The notes below the pieces were generated by a model, which saw only the letters and a program-made list of their open reading frames with translations, did no database searches and was not told the DNA's origin. Source: an unicellular cyanobacterium SU3 (lineage in GTDB: Bacteria > Cyanobacteriota > Cyanobacteriia > Cyanobacteriales > Microcystaceae). Taken from it: DNA of 34,520 nt. Shown here in pieces: positions 10,182 through 18,312 of the stretch (positions are counted from its first letter, which is position 1; the number at the start of each line of letters is the position of its first letter). The translations under genes were made by a program, and so were the position numbers. The stretch is from assembly GCA_002172675.1 (NCBI GenBank), contig NETF01000199.1, positions 1 through 34,520 on the forward strand, in the 5' to 3' direction.

Positions 10182-10892
10182 CTATTCAGATAAATCTCCA
10201 AACTGTTGACGATATTTCTCTAACATAGATTCCATTTCAGATAACTTCTGTTTTTCTTGTTGTAATTCAATTTCTTTTTGTTGTAACTCGGCTTCTTTCT
10301 GTTTCAAAGCTGCGGCTAACTCTTCAGGAATTAATAATTTTTCTCCTGTATCTTCTCGATAAAAACAAATTAATTGACCTTCGACTTTTAACTGTAACTG
10401 TAACGGTTCGCTGCGGTTATCTTCAATGATTTCATAAAGATTATTTCTTAAACGATAACCTTTTAATTTTTCATGAATCCATTCCCCTTTAGGATCAAAT
10501 AACCAATATTCCTTAACCCCTAATTGTTCATATAATGTCTTTTTAAATTCTTGATCTTGACTTTTTGTCCCTGGAGAAGTCATCTCAAAAATAACTTGAG
10601 GAACCGCTTTTTCTTCCCATATTTTATAATTGTCCCTCCCCCCTGGTTCTACATTAAAAATCACCATAACATCAGGGGCAACTCGCATTCTTGGAAGTCC
10701 CTGACTATAATACATAAATTGATTAGCTAATACCGTCGCTTGTTGTCCCGATAAATACTGTTTGAGGACTTCTAACGTGGTTAAAATAGCATACAAATGA
10801 ATATAAGTTTCTGCCACAGGTTCACCATCTGAACTGGGATAAATAATATCAGTTTTAGAAACTGCTTCTAACATAAACTGTACACTCTTCAT
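10182..10892 (-). CDS. Uma2 family protein with C-terminal coiled coil
   Basis: A Uma2/DUF820 PD-(D/E)XK-fold protein of 236 residues. The core is visible as VIFEMTSPGTKSQDQEFKK, followed by LYEQLGVKEYWLFDPKGEW. Residues about 190-230 are a Gln/Glu/Lys heptad stretch (LKQKEAELQQKEIELQQEK) that should form a coiled coil, a common extension in this family. The ATG at 10892 lacks a strong ribosome binding site; an internal ATG at 10874 is possible. It stops just ahead of the methyltransferase start, suggesting one transcript. Whether it has nuclease activity against modified or unmodified DNA is speculation. Confidence 0.87.
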   Translation of the reverse strand: MKSVQFMLEAVSKTDIIYPSSDGEPVAETYIHLYAILTTLEVLKQYLSGQQATVLANQFMYYSQGLPRMRVAPDVMVIFNVEPGGRDNYKIWEEKAVPQVIFEMTSPGTKSQDQEFKKTLYEQLGVKEYWLFDPKGEWIHEKLKGYRLRNNLYEIIEDNRSEPLQLQLKVEGQLICFYREDTGEKLLIPEELAAALKQKEAELQQKEIELQQEKQKLSEMESMLEKYRQQFGDLSE

Positions 10893-11007
10893 TCAGTTTT
10901 TTGTTGTCTTCTTAACATTGTACGCAAAGATGCTCAATTTGGAGTAGTCAGGGATAGCTAAATCTTCTACAATTAGATTTAGTTACAAAACTTCACACAT
11001 TGAAAAT

Positions 11008-11298
11008 ATGGCCATGAATGATCGTAAAAAACGTATTCTCGAACACTTAAAACAAAGTACAGACGGAACTCACTATATTTCCCCAAAAAAGACCTCTAAA
11101 CCCACACCAACCCCTCCTCCTATTCCTGAACCCACGCCGGAACCAAAACCAGTGGCAAAACCCAGTCTCAAACAGGAACGTAAGCAAAAAATTATGAATC
11201 ATGTAAACACCAGTAGCCAAAACTTTGGTAGTTTCTCTCTAAAAGATGATAATAAGAAAAAGAAAATTGAGGAGCATATTCGCAAAAGTTTAAGTTAA
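11008..11298 (+). CDS. Small basic protein with three repeats and a Pro-rich linker, 96 aa
   Basis: I do not recognise it. It has three copies of a short helical motif with consensus [RK]-K-x-[RK]-I-x-x-H-[LVI], at residues 6-14 (RKKRILEHL), 58-66 (RKQKIMNHV) and 83-91. A Pro/Glu/Lys-rich stretch (about 27-53) separates the first from the second. It is basic, soluble and signal-free. It is divergent from the Uma2 gene (115 bases between starts) and converges on the DndD-like ATPase gene, sharing a hairpin at the junction. The repeats suggest a multivalent binding protein, but there is no direct evidence. Confidence 0.75.
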   Translation: MAMNDRKKRILEHLKQSTDGTHYISPKKTSKPTPTPPPIPEPTPEPKPVAKPSLKQERKQKIMNHVNTSSQNFGSFSLKDDNKKKKIEEHIRKSLS

Positions 11299-11306
11299 TA
11301 ACCTTT

Positions 11307-11334
11307 GTAGAGATAATTGATTAATTATCTCTAC
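11307..11334. terminator. Bidirectional hairpin at convergent gene ends
   Basis: A perfect 12-base stem (GTAGAGATAATT paired with AATTATCTCTAC) with loop GATT sits 9 bases past the 96-aa gene stop. It overlaps the last codons of the ATPase gene. No long U-tract follows on either strand, so it may act as a folded end or weak terminator. Confidence 0.55.
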
Positions 11335-13390
11335 CAACATCTATAATTTCTGTGTATTCAAATTCATTCGGACTTTGTTTAACTAAAGGATAATCAACAC
11401 CATTAAGCAAAATACTATCTTGTTTACAGTCAGGTTTAGGAGAATAATAAACCAAAACATATTCTTTGCCAATGTAATCTTTTGTTTCTCCTTGAACTTC
11501 ACCGCGCCATTGTGTTTTTGTGACTAAAATAATTAATTGATTGGCTAATTTAGGAATTGATTTTGCTACTTGTCTACGATAAATTTCATCTAAACTACCA
11601 AAGGGAGAGTCCATAACAATAGGAAAGGTACTACTATCGGGTCCCATCAAAGTATTTTTATGACTCCACTTTCTCACACTATCAATAATTCCTCCAATGA
11701 AAGAAAGACTTAAAATTTGATTTTCTCCCGTTGAAGCTGCAACAGGAACCGCTATTCCTGATGTATTTTCAATTAGGTTTAACTCATAATTTGAGGTTAA
11801 GCGAGGAATATAAGGGGTAAAAGAGATAGCAGTAAAAATAGCTTGAACTCGTTTTTCTAATGAGAGACGAAACTGTTTTTCTAGACGACTTCTAACTTCA
11901 AGAAGTCTGTCCCTTGCTTCTGTAGATGCGTCCTTTCTCCGTTTAGCTAATATTTGCTTTTCTTCTTTTTGTTTCTGTTTAGTAATCTCTTTATCTAAGG
12001 TTTCTAATTGTTTTTCTAAGCTAGTTAATTGGTGTTGAATTCCTCCTTGTTCTAATTGTAATTCTCGGATTGTTTGATTAATTTTATCTAAATGTTCTTG
12101 TAACTTTTTGATGTCTTCATCAGGATAATTCCGAAACTTTTGATTAATCTCATCTAGTTCTATTTCAACTCTTGATAATTCTAGTCTAGCTTGTTCGAGT
12201 TTAGCTTGTTTTTCGTCTACATTTTCCCAAAAACTAATAACTTTTTCTTCCATCTCATGCACTTGAGATTCTAAGCGGATAGCAGATTCTTCTATGGCTG
12301 CTATTCCTGCTTTATCCATCCATTGTTTAACTTGTTGGTAATAATTATTTCCTTCAATTAATTTTTGACCACAAATACAGGTTTGGCGGTTTAATAATTG
12401 TTGTACAAATTGTTTTTTAATCCCACTAGGTAACTCTCCTTTTTGTCGTAAATCAGTAATAATGGTGTTAAATTTAGGAATAATATTACTCAAAAAGTTT
12501 AAGTAACCTTGACTTGATATTAACTGTTTAATTTGTTGTTTTAATTCTCTTATCTCATTTTTTAATTTAGCTTCTTGTTTATCAAGTTTTATTTTTAGAT
12601 TCTTTAACTGCTCATTACTACTTAAATTTATTAACTTATCTGATATTTCTTTGTGCTGTAGTTCTTGATTATTTAGAGTTTCTACAATCGTTTTCTTTTT
12701 ATCTTGTAAACTTTCTATTTTTTGTTCTAGTTTTGTTTTTTCTTTCAGCTTTTTTTTGATGTTAATATCTCCAATGGCTTTAAGTTCTTCTTCTAAGATT
12801 TTTTCTGCTTTTTTAAGATGATCAATAGAACGATCTAATACTTTTACCCCTAACAGTTCTTTTGTATCTTCAGCAATACGACTTTTATCATTACTCCGAA
12901 AAATATGGTCAATATGTTCCCCATCAAAAAAGAAATATTGATGTAAACTTTTGGGTAAAATACGGTTAATAATTTCATCTGGTTGTTGCGTCGGTGGATA
13001 CCATCGACCATCCTCTTCTGCTACCAACATAAATAATTGATTTTTGCTGTATTGAATTGTACCATTTTGATCTAAACAAGCATAACATTTTCGTTTAACT
13101 TGATAATGTTTATATTCATGTTCAAAATAAATTTCTACCCAACAATCTACCGCGTTTCCTATATCAGCTTGCATAATTGCTCGCTTATTAATTAACAATT
13201 CAGGCGAGGTAAACGCAGCCGTAAACTCTTCGTAGAAAACCCAAGTAAACGCATTTAATAACGTTGTTTTTCCTGAACCATTGTTACCATGAATAATCGT
13301 TGTGTTTTCTTCCCCAGAAGCCAGGCTTATTTCTGGAGTTTGACCATAAAATTGTCTAAAATTGCATAATTTAATCGATAATAATTTCAT
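11321..13390 (-). CDS. DndD-like Rad50/SMC-type ATPase
   Basis: A 689-residue ABC-type ATPase with the layout of DndD proteins of DNA phosphorothioation systems. The N-terminus FRQFYGQTPEISL leads to Walker A GNNGSGKT at 35-42, and YFFFDGEHID (152-161) is typical of the DndD group. Long coiled coils (about 185-290 and 365-480) flank a C-x-C turn, CICG at 338-341, a reduced version of the Rad50 zinc hook. The signature STGENQ (553-558) and Walker B FPIVMDSPFGSLDE (589-602) complete the site. Its ATG overlaps the stop of the upstream 57-aa gene (ATGA). DndB, DndC and DndE are not in this window, so it may serve another nucleic-acid or defence role. Confidence 0.82.
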   Translation of the reverse strand: MKLLSIKLCNFRQFYGQTPEISLASGEENTTIIHGNNGSGKTTLLNAFTWVFYEEFTAAFTSPELLINKRAIMQADIGNAVDCWVEIYFEHEYKHYQVKRKCYACLDQNGTIQYSKNQLFMLVAEEDGRWYPPTQQPDEIINRILPKSLHQYFFFDGEHIDHIFRSNDKSRIAEDTKELLGVKVLDRSIDHLKKAEKILEEELKAIGDINIKKKLKEKTKLEQKIESLQDKKKTIVETLNNQELQHKEISDKLINLSSNEQLKNLKIKLDKQEAKLKNEIRELKQQIKQLISSQGYLNFLSNIIPKFNTIITDLRQKGELPSGIKKQFVQQLLNRQTCICGQKLIEGNNYYQQVKQWMDKAGIAAIEESAIRLESQVHEMEEKVISFWENVDEKQAKLEQARLELSRVEIELDEINQKFRNYPDEDIKKLQEHLDKINQTIRELQLEQGGIQHQLTSLEKQLETLDKEITKQKQKEEKQILAKRRKDASTEARDRLLEVRSRLEKQFRLSLEKRVQAIFTAISFTPYIPRLTSNYELNLIENTSGIAVPVAASTGENQILSLSFIGGIIDSVRKWSHKNTLMGPDSSTFPIVMDSPFGSLDEIYRRQVAKSIPKLANQLIILVTKTQWRGEVQGETKDYIGKEYVLVYYSPKPDCKQDSILLNGVDYPLVKQSPNEFEYTEIIDVGRDN

Positions 13391-13560
13391 TGAATGACTT
13401 CTTTAATAATTTGAACAATATCATCATTAATATTTCGAGGCGATCGCTGAGATAACTTACTTTTTTCTAAGGATAAAACTCGTTCAATAATCTGAGAGAT
13501 TTCTGGGGATGCAGAGGTAATAGGTTCTTGAACTTGACTAACATTAACTTCTTCATTCAT
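13387..13560 (-). CDS. Small hypothetical protein coupled to the DndD-like ATPase, 57 aa
   Basis: The frame opens at 13641, but the ATG at 13560 is preferred. It is preceded by AGGA at eight bases and removes a hydrophobic leader that looks untranslated. The product (MNEEVNVSQVQEPI and onward) is acidic then basic, with two predicted helices and no known motif. Its TGA overlaps the ATG of the ATPase by four bases (ATGA), so translation is probably coupled and the two proteins may work together. I cannot assign a function. Confidence 0.65.
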   Translation of the reverse strand: MNEEVNVSQVQEPITSASPEISQIIERVLSLEKSKLSQRSPRNINDDIVQIIKEVIQ

Positions 13561-13769
13561 TAAGCTTTTCCTGTGAGATTGTTCAATTATAACCAGTTTA
13601 AATAAATTGTAAACATAATCAATTATCCTATTTCTTTTCAAAGCATAATTCTTAAGATTATTTTAAAATTCACCATTTCCTCACAATTAAAGACAATTTT
13701 AACCACCTTCTTGTCCTATAATACTTTTGAGCAGAGTATTATTACATAGCAGATAAGGCATAGATATCC

Positions 13770-15275
13770 ATGACATTTTATCAGAGAGCCAGTGGGATTT
13801 TATTGCACCCAACCTCTTTACCCAGTCGTTTTGGGATTGGTGACTTGGGAGAAGGCCCCTATCGCTTCATCGACTTTTTAGTAGCCACTGGGCAAACCCT
13901 CTGGCAAGTATTACCCTTAGGACCCACAGGATATGGCAATTCTCCTTATCTTTCTTACTCTGCCTTTGCAGGGAACCCTTTATTGATTAGTCCTGATATT
14001 CTATATGGAGATGGCTTAGTCACTCAAGCAGAGTTAGAGGCTTATCCTGATCTCCCCGATGACTATGTTGATTATGACTTAGTGGTTAAGCATAAATTAC
14101 CTTTACTGAAAAAAGCGAGTGACACCTTTAAAAATGGTAATTTTCATGAACTAAGAGGAGAATTTGAGCAATTTTGCTCCCGTCATAGCTATTGGTTAGA
14201 CGATTATGCTTTATTCATGGCTATCCATGACGATAACCCCAAAAAAGGATGGCATCAATGGGATAAAGACATTGCCAAGCGCGAACCTCAAGCGTTAGAT
14301 GCGTATCGGGCCAAATATGCAGACGACGTTTTTTATCATAAGTTCGTTCAATTTGAATTTGTTCGTCAATGGAAACGGGTCAAAAAATATGCAAATGATC
14401 GCAACGTAAAAATCTTTGGTGATATTCCCATTTATGTCGCCTATGATGGGGCTGATGTTTGGTCTCACTCAGATATCTTCTGTATTGACCCAGAAACCCT
14501 GGAAATAGACGTTATGGCCGGAGTTCCCCCAGACTATTTTAGTTCTACAGGACAATTATGGGGCAATCCCGTTTATAACTGGCAAAAAGTCCAAGAAAAT
14601 GACTTTAGTTGGTGGATAGAACGGATCAAAAGCACCTTAGAATATTACGATGTGGTCAGAATCGACCATTTCCGAGGGTTTGAAGGCTACTGGGCCGTTC
14701 CCAAAGGAGAAACCACCGCCATGAACGGACAATGGTTAAAAGCCCCAGGAGATGCCTTTTTTGCCCGTCTCAAAGAAGTGTTAGGAACCTTACCCATCGT
14801 GGCCGAAGATTTAGGGGTGATTACCCCAGAAGTAGAAGCTTTACGAGATAAGTATGAGTTTCCTGGAATGAAGTTATTACACTTCGCCTTTGACTCCGAT
14901 CGCGCTAATCCTTTCTTACCCTACAATTATTACAATCGTAACTGTGTCGCTTACACCGGAACCCACGACAACAACACAACCGTCGGCTGGTTTGCTGAAC
15001 GCAACTTAGAAGAAAAAGCAAGAGTGACAGACTATTTAGGGGGTATCTCTGATAAAGGGATTCACTGGAGTTTAATTGGTTGTGCAATGGGTTCAGTGGC
15101 CAATCAAGCCGTTTTTCCCCTACAAGATATTTTAGGTTTAGAAAGTAATTCCCGTATGAATACCCCAGGGTTAGCTGCGGGTAACTGGACATGGCGGTAT
15201 CGTCCCGAAATGTTAACCCCTGAAGTCACGGACTATTTACGCTATATGACCGAATTATATGGTCGACTACCTTGA
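13770..15275 (+). CDS. malQ: 4-alpha-glucanotransferase (amylomaltase)
   Basis: A GH77 enzyme that transfers alpha-1,4-glucan segments during glycogen and maltodextrin turnover in the cytosol. Its 501 residues match the short amylomaltase form. The catalytic trio is intact: nucleophile D299 in VRIDHFRGF, acid/base E346 in VAEDLG and D400 in THDNNT. The N-terminal GILLHPTSLPSRFGIGDLG and QVLPLGPTGYGNSPY are the acceptor-site motifs. The ATG start has no strong ribosome binding site, as is common in cyanobacteria. It is divergent from the 57-aa/ATPase pair and is followed by a heptamer tandem repeat. Confidence 0.96.
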   Translation: MTFYQRASGILLHPTSLPSRFGIGDLGEGPYRFIDFLVATGQTLWQVLPLGPTGYGNSPYLSYSAFAGNPLLISPDILYGDGLVTQAELEAYPDLPDDYVDYDLVVKHKLPLLKKASDTFKNGNFHELRGEFEQFCSRHSYWLDDYALFMAIHDDNPKKGWHQWDKDIAKREPQALDAYRAKYADDVFYHKFVQFEFVRQWKRVKKYANDRNVKIFGDIPIYVAYDGADVWSHSDIFCIDPETLEIDVMAGVPPDYFSSTGQLWGNPVYNWQKVQENDFSWWIERIKSTLEYYDVVRIDHFRGFEGYWAVPKGETTAMNGQWLKAPGDAFFARLKEVLGTLPIVAEDLGVITPEVEALRDKYEFPGMKLLHFAFDSDRANPFLPYNYYNRNCVAYTGTHDNNTTVGWFAERNLEEKARVTDYLGGISDKGIHWSLIGCAMGSVANQAVFPLQDILGLESNSRMNTPGLAAGNWTWRYRPEMLTPEVTDYLRYMTELYGRLP

Positions 15276-15276
15276 T

Positions 15277-15321
15277 TAGGGGGTAGGGTGTAGGGGGTAG
15301 GGGGTAGGGTGTAGGGTGTAG
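15277..15321. repeat. Heptamer tandem repeat (STRR-like)
   Basis: Six consecutive heptamers of consensus TAGGGKG, ending in a partial TAG, directly after the malQ stop. Such short tandem repeats are common in cyanobacterial intergenic DNA. Copy number often differs between strains. Confidence 0.85.
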
Positions 15322-15329
15322 TTTATTGG

Positions 15330-16469
15330 TTAGGCGTTTAAGATGTCAGCTGTGGCTAAATCGAAGTAAAAGGTACTACCCTGGTCTAACTCTGAGTCAA
15401 CCCCTAGATGTCCACCATGTTGCTCAACAATTCGCTGACAGAGTGCCAAACCAATACCACTCCCCTCAACCCTTGTTTTACCGACTCGGGAGAATAGCTT
15501 AAAAATTTCAGACTGATCTTCTGATGGAATTCCAGGCCCATTATCAATGATTTGAAAGTAATAGCGATCGGCCCGTAACTCACTCATAACCATGACCCTA
15601 GGTGCTGTCGTCCCATTATGGATGATGGCGTTTTTAATTAAATTACTGACCAATTTCTCCAATAAATCTGCGTTACCTTGGACAACGGGTAGATGATTCC
15701 AATTAACCGACGCTTGGTGAACATCAATGATAGTTTGCAATTTATTCATCGCTTCTTCCATAACGAGATTCATATCCGTCGGCTCAAAGATAAGATTTTG
15801 TCGGGATTCAAGCTTGCTAAATTCTAATAGGGTAGTCAGGGTTTTGTTCATTTTGTGGGAAGTCCGCAGGCCCATCTCTACGATTGTTTGTTGCTGGTTT
15901 TCTAAAGGACTTCGTTCAAGTAAATCCAAGCTACCTGTCACCACATTGAGTGGGTTGCGTAGCTCATGAGCTACCACATGGCTAAAATTTTCTAGGGCTT
16001 GATTACTCTGGTGAAGTTGCGAGAGGGTGTCCCGTAGTTCAAACTGACGCTGACGATTGTTCAGACAAGTCCGCACAGTTGAATTAAACTCGCGACGCTT
16101 GAGTGGAATTTCTAGTAAAGTAATACTGCGCTGATGGCAGGTAGACTCGAACATACTCATGGAGCTTGAAAAATGGCGACAGTTCTTGAGCAAAAAAATG
16201 ACAGGAATATCAGACCATTTGGGCTGCTCATTTAAGCAGTCCACCAACTTTTCAAAATTGTGATCGAGGGATAACATCTCTTCGGTAATAATCACCAACC
16301 CAATTTCTGCTCGAATGGCAGTTACCACTGTTTCTATAGAGTCCGTCTCGAGCCAGGACTGTCCTTGGGTTTCGAGAAACTGCCCCATAACCTCAGCATT
16401 CTGTCTTAGTCGGGTTGCAATGACAATAGTGTCTGAAGAAAGCTCTTGAGTATCAGCACGTTTGTTCAT
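15330..16469 (-). CDS. Histidine kinase with degenerate receiver-like N-terminus, partner of the KaiC-like gene
   Basis: A 379-residue cytosolic sensor kinase. Residues about 12-135 form a receiver-like fold without a clear phospho-acceptor Asp; TEEMLSLDH and QPKWSDIPVIFLL are typical of kinases coded beside KaiC-like genes. A short coiled linker leads to the HisKA domain, with H168 in HVVAHELRNPL as the predicted phosphorylated residue. The HATPase domain has an N box (NLIKNAIIHN), a G1 box (DNGPGIP) and a G2 box (GSGIGLALCQ). No transmembrane or PAS domain is seen. Its ATG overlaps the original KaiC-like stop by four bases (ATGA), so it was translated together with that gene and probably reads its output. 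No response regulator is adjacent. Confidence 0.9.
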   Translation of the reverse strand: MNKRADTQELSSDTIVIATRLRQNAEVMGQFLETQGQSWLETDSIETVVTAIRAEIGLVIITEEMLSLDHNFEKLVDCLNEQPKWSDIPVIFLLKNCRHFSSSMSMFESTCHQRSITLLEIPLKRREFNSTVRTCLNNRQRQFELRDTLSQLHQSNQALENFSHVVAHELRNPLNVVTGSLDLLERSPLENQQQTIVEMGLRTSHKMNKTLTTLLEFSKLESRQNLIFEPTDMNLVMEEAMNKLQTIIDVHQASVNWNHLPVVQGNADLLEKLVSNLIKNAIIHNGTTAPRVMVMSELRADRYYFQIIDNGPGIPSEDQSEIFKLFSRVGKTRVEGSGIGLALCQRIVEQHGGHLGVDSELDQGSTFYFDLATADILNA

Positions 16470-16708
16470 AATGGGTCTTCGTTTTTGAGTTCGCCAAGAT
16501 AGCTAGGAATACCTGAAAGTATTCCCGAAAATTCTTCGAGGGGTTCACCAATACTAACGCCAGTTTCATCTAAATACACTTCGCGAATTTGCTTTTCGTG
16601 TCCACCGTAACGTTTTTTATACACGCCGATCGCTCGATGCAGCGCACCCCGTGCTTCAAAATGCCGTAGCAACAGCACTGCGTCAGCCATGTAGCTGATA
16701 TCGATCTC
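16466..16708 (-). pseudogene. C-terminal part of the KaiC-like gene beyond an in-frame TAG
   Basis: Right after the TAG at 16711-16709 the same frame continues with EIDISYMADAVLLLRHFEA and on to EPLEEFSGIL. This is the usual C-terminal tail of KaiC-family proteins, ending at 16466. The 80 sense codons plus the 423 upstream give about 504 residues including the stop position, the normal length for the family. An ATG at 16690 could restart translation, but it lies inside the conserved SYxAD motif and is an unlikely natural start. The piece is therefore a severed end, unless the amber codon is read through. Confidence 0.8.
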
Positions 16709-17980
16709 CTATTTTAGCCGATTACCGATGATCCCATGTTGCGCCACGACTAATATTGTCAAAACATTCTGCTGGTTTAGGGTGATCAATAAGTCATGTA
16801 GTTGAGTAATGAACTGATTATTGCTCGGCATAAAATTGGCATAACCCGTCAAGCTATCAATAAAGACAACCTTTGCTCCCCATTCGTTGACCTCTTTGCT
16901 AATCAGATAGGTGAATTTTCCTGGACTGCTGTTGCTTAGCCCTAATTCACGAATCCGAATTTTGTCTGAATAGTTTGACGGATCTAAGTTGATTTGCAGT
17001 CCTCGCGATCGCTCTAAAAAGGTAGTTGCCAACTCATCAAAGAGAAAGACACTAGCTTTGCCTCCTTGACGGATAAAGTTATGAACAAACAAGCTGCCAA
17101 GGGTTGTCTTTCCCGTCCCTGACGGCCCCATAATCAAGCAGGAAGTACCTGTTAATAAAGATCCGCCAAGAAGTTTGTCAAAGGATTCGACTCCGCTCGA
17201 AATAGGCTGATGAGATACCTGGTAGGAACTATAAATATCGATTAAGAAGTCACAAGACTGATTAGGAAGGGGATAAACCTTCATACCCTGATCAGTAATC
17301 TCCATATCGTGAATTCCTGAATGAAAACCACTACCTCGCATTTTGGACAGTTGTATATGGCGGTATTCTTGGCCGTAATTGGTCGTCAATTTAGATAGGG
17401 TAATAATGCCGTGGACAATGGAGACCAGTTCGTGATCCCCAGAGACAACCTCTTGAACATTGGTCAATAGTACGGTGATGTTGCGGTTACACAGATAGTC
17501 TTGGAGCAGTAGTAAGTTACGCCGATAAACAATGATGTCGTGGGCAAGTATTCGCAGATAGGAAATACCGTCGAACAACACTCGTTGAGGCTGCACTGCT
17601 TCAATAACCTGTGTAAAGTGAGTCATCGTCTCTTCTAGCTCGATCTCAGACGTATCAAAAACGGTCTGTTGTTGTCCAACAGTCGTCTCAATCGCTTGTG
17701 CAGTGGTAAATTCTTCAAAAATCATACCCCTCGTATCAGTACCTACTGACGCGGCCATCTGCTCCAGACTTTCTAGGCGTTGACATAGGGTAATACACAA
17801 AACCTTTTCCCCTGCCTGCACCCCTGCTTCGAGAAAATTGAGTCCTAAAATGGTTTTTCCTGTGCCGGGCGCACCATTGACAAGGTAAATTTCTCCTTCA
17901 GGCAAACCACCATGAGTTATTTCGTCTAGCCCCGAAATGCCAGTTGAGGCTCTTCTTAGCTCGTTGTTAGCGTTTTCCAT
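16709..17980 (-). CDS. KaiC-like double-domain ATPase, ended early by TAG
   Basis: A RecA-fold, KaiC-family protein with two ATPase domains. The first has Walker A GAPGTGKT at 36-43; the second has GPSGTGKT at 285-292 and Walker B VVFIDSL at 371-377. In KaiC the catalytic glutamates follow strand 2. Here the first domain reads TLCQ (64-67) at that place, with no Glu, while the second keeps DE (315-316). The first domain may thus be a poor ATPase. The frame ends at 423 with TAG although the rest of domain 2 follows in frame. No kaiA or kaiB is nearby, so it is a KaiC-like paralogue and not the core clock gene. It forms an operon with the histidine kinase. Confidence 0.85.
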   Translation of the reverse strand: MENANNELRRASTGISGLDEITHGGLPEGEIYLVNGAPGTGKTILGLNFLEAGVQAGEKVLCITLCQRLESLEQMAASVGTDTRGMIFEEFTTAQAIETTVGQQQTVFDTSEIELEETMTHFTQVIEAVQPQRVLFDGISYLRILAHDIIVYRRNLLLLQDYLCNRNITVLLTNVQEVVSGDHELVSIVHGIITLSKLTTNYGQEYRHIQLSKMRGSGFHSGIHDMEITDQGMKVYPLPNQSCDFLIDIYSSYQVSHQPISSGVESFDKLLGGSLLTGTSCLIMGPSGTGKTTLGSLFVHNFIRQGGKASVFLFDELATTFLERSRGLQINLDPSNYSDKIRIRELGLSNSSPGKFTYLISKEVNEWGAKVVFIDSLTGYANFMPSNNQFITQLHDLLITLNQQNVLTILVVAQHGIIGNRLK

Positions 17981-18312
17981 AAATCAATTGTGGTTTTGTA
18001 TCAAATAAACTTTGAAATACTTAGGAGTTTACTATCGTATCCATTTAGGATTTAATGATCAGTTTATTTTCTTGATTAAGTTTAGCGTAGTTTTTTGGCT
18101 GGGCTAGGCCTCATCCTACTTGGTCGCTGAATAAATTAATAGTTTTTTAACTTAAATTAATTATTTTTTCTGGTGCAAGCTGTCATATATAGTTAATTCA
18201 AACAGAAATGAGACAAAACCTACTACTCTATTGTTAGTAGAGTGAGCAAGACTTGTACTGAGCCTGTCGAAGTATGCTCACACTCGGTGTGTCTCAAACT
18301 TATTTGAAACGA
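17981..18312. other. Intergenic region with possible small inverted-repeat element
   Basis: About 330 bases between the kaiC-like start and the lpxC stop, with no supported gene. The right third (about 18195-18310) has a 7-base inverted pair, GTGAGCA and TGCTCAC. These flank a segment containing ACTGAGCCTGTCGAAGTA, a sequence type that recurs in many bacterial intergenic regions. It may be a small non-autonomous element or a terminator for lpxC. Confidence 0.35.

Noticed and set aside
13561-13641. 27-residue N-terminal extension of the small protein before the DndD-like ATPase
   Set aside because: The ATG at 13560 has a proper AGGA at eight bases and the extension shows no such support.
14905-15192. 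95-codon frame antisense to malQ
   Set aside because: It mirrors conserved malQ codons and has a low-complexity Leu/Ser/Cys translation.
15277-15321. Possible CRISPR-like or G-quadruplex array
   Set aside because: The units are contiguous heptamers without spacers, which excludes CRISPR. G-runs of 3-5 could form a quadruplex, but the simple tandem-repeat explanation is enough.
16466-16690. Independent 74-aa gene between the kinase and the KaiC-like gene
   Set aside because: It is in the same frame as the KaiC-like gene and encodes that family's C-terminus, so it is a severed part.
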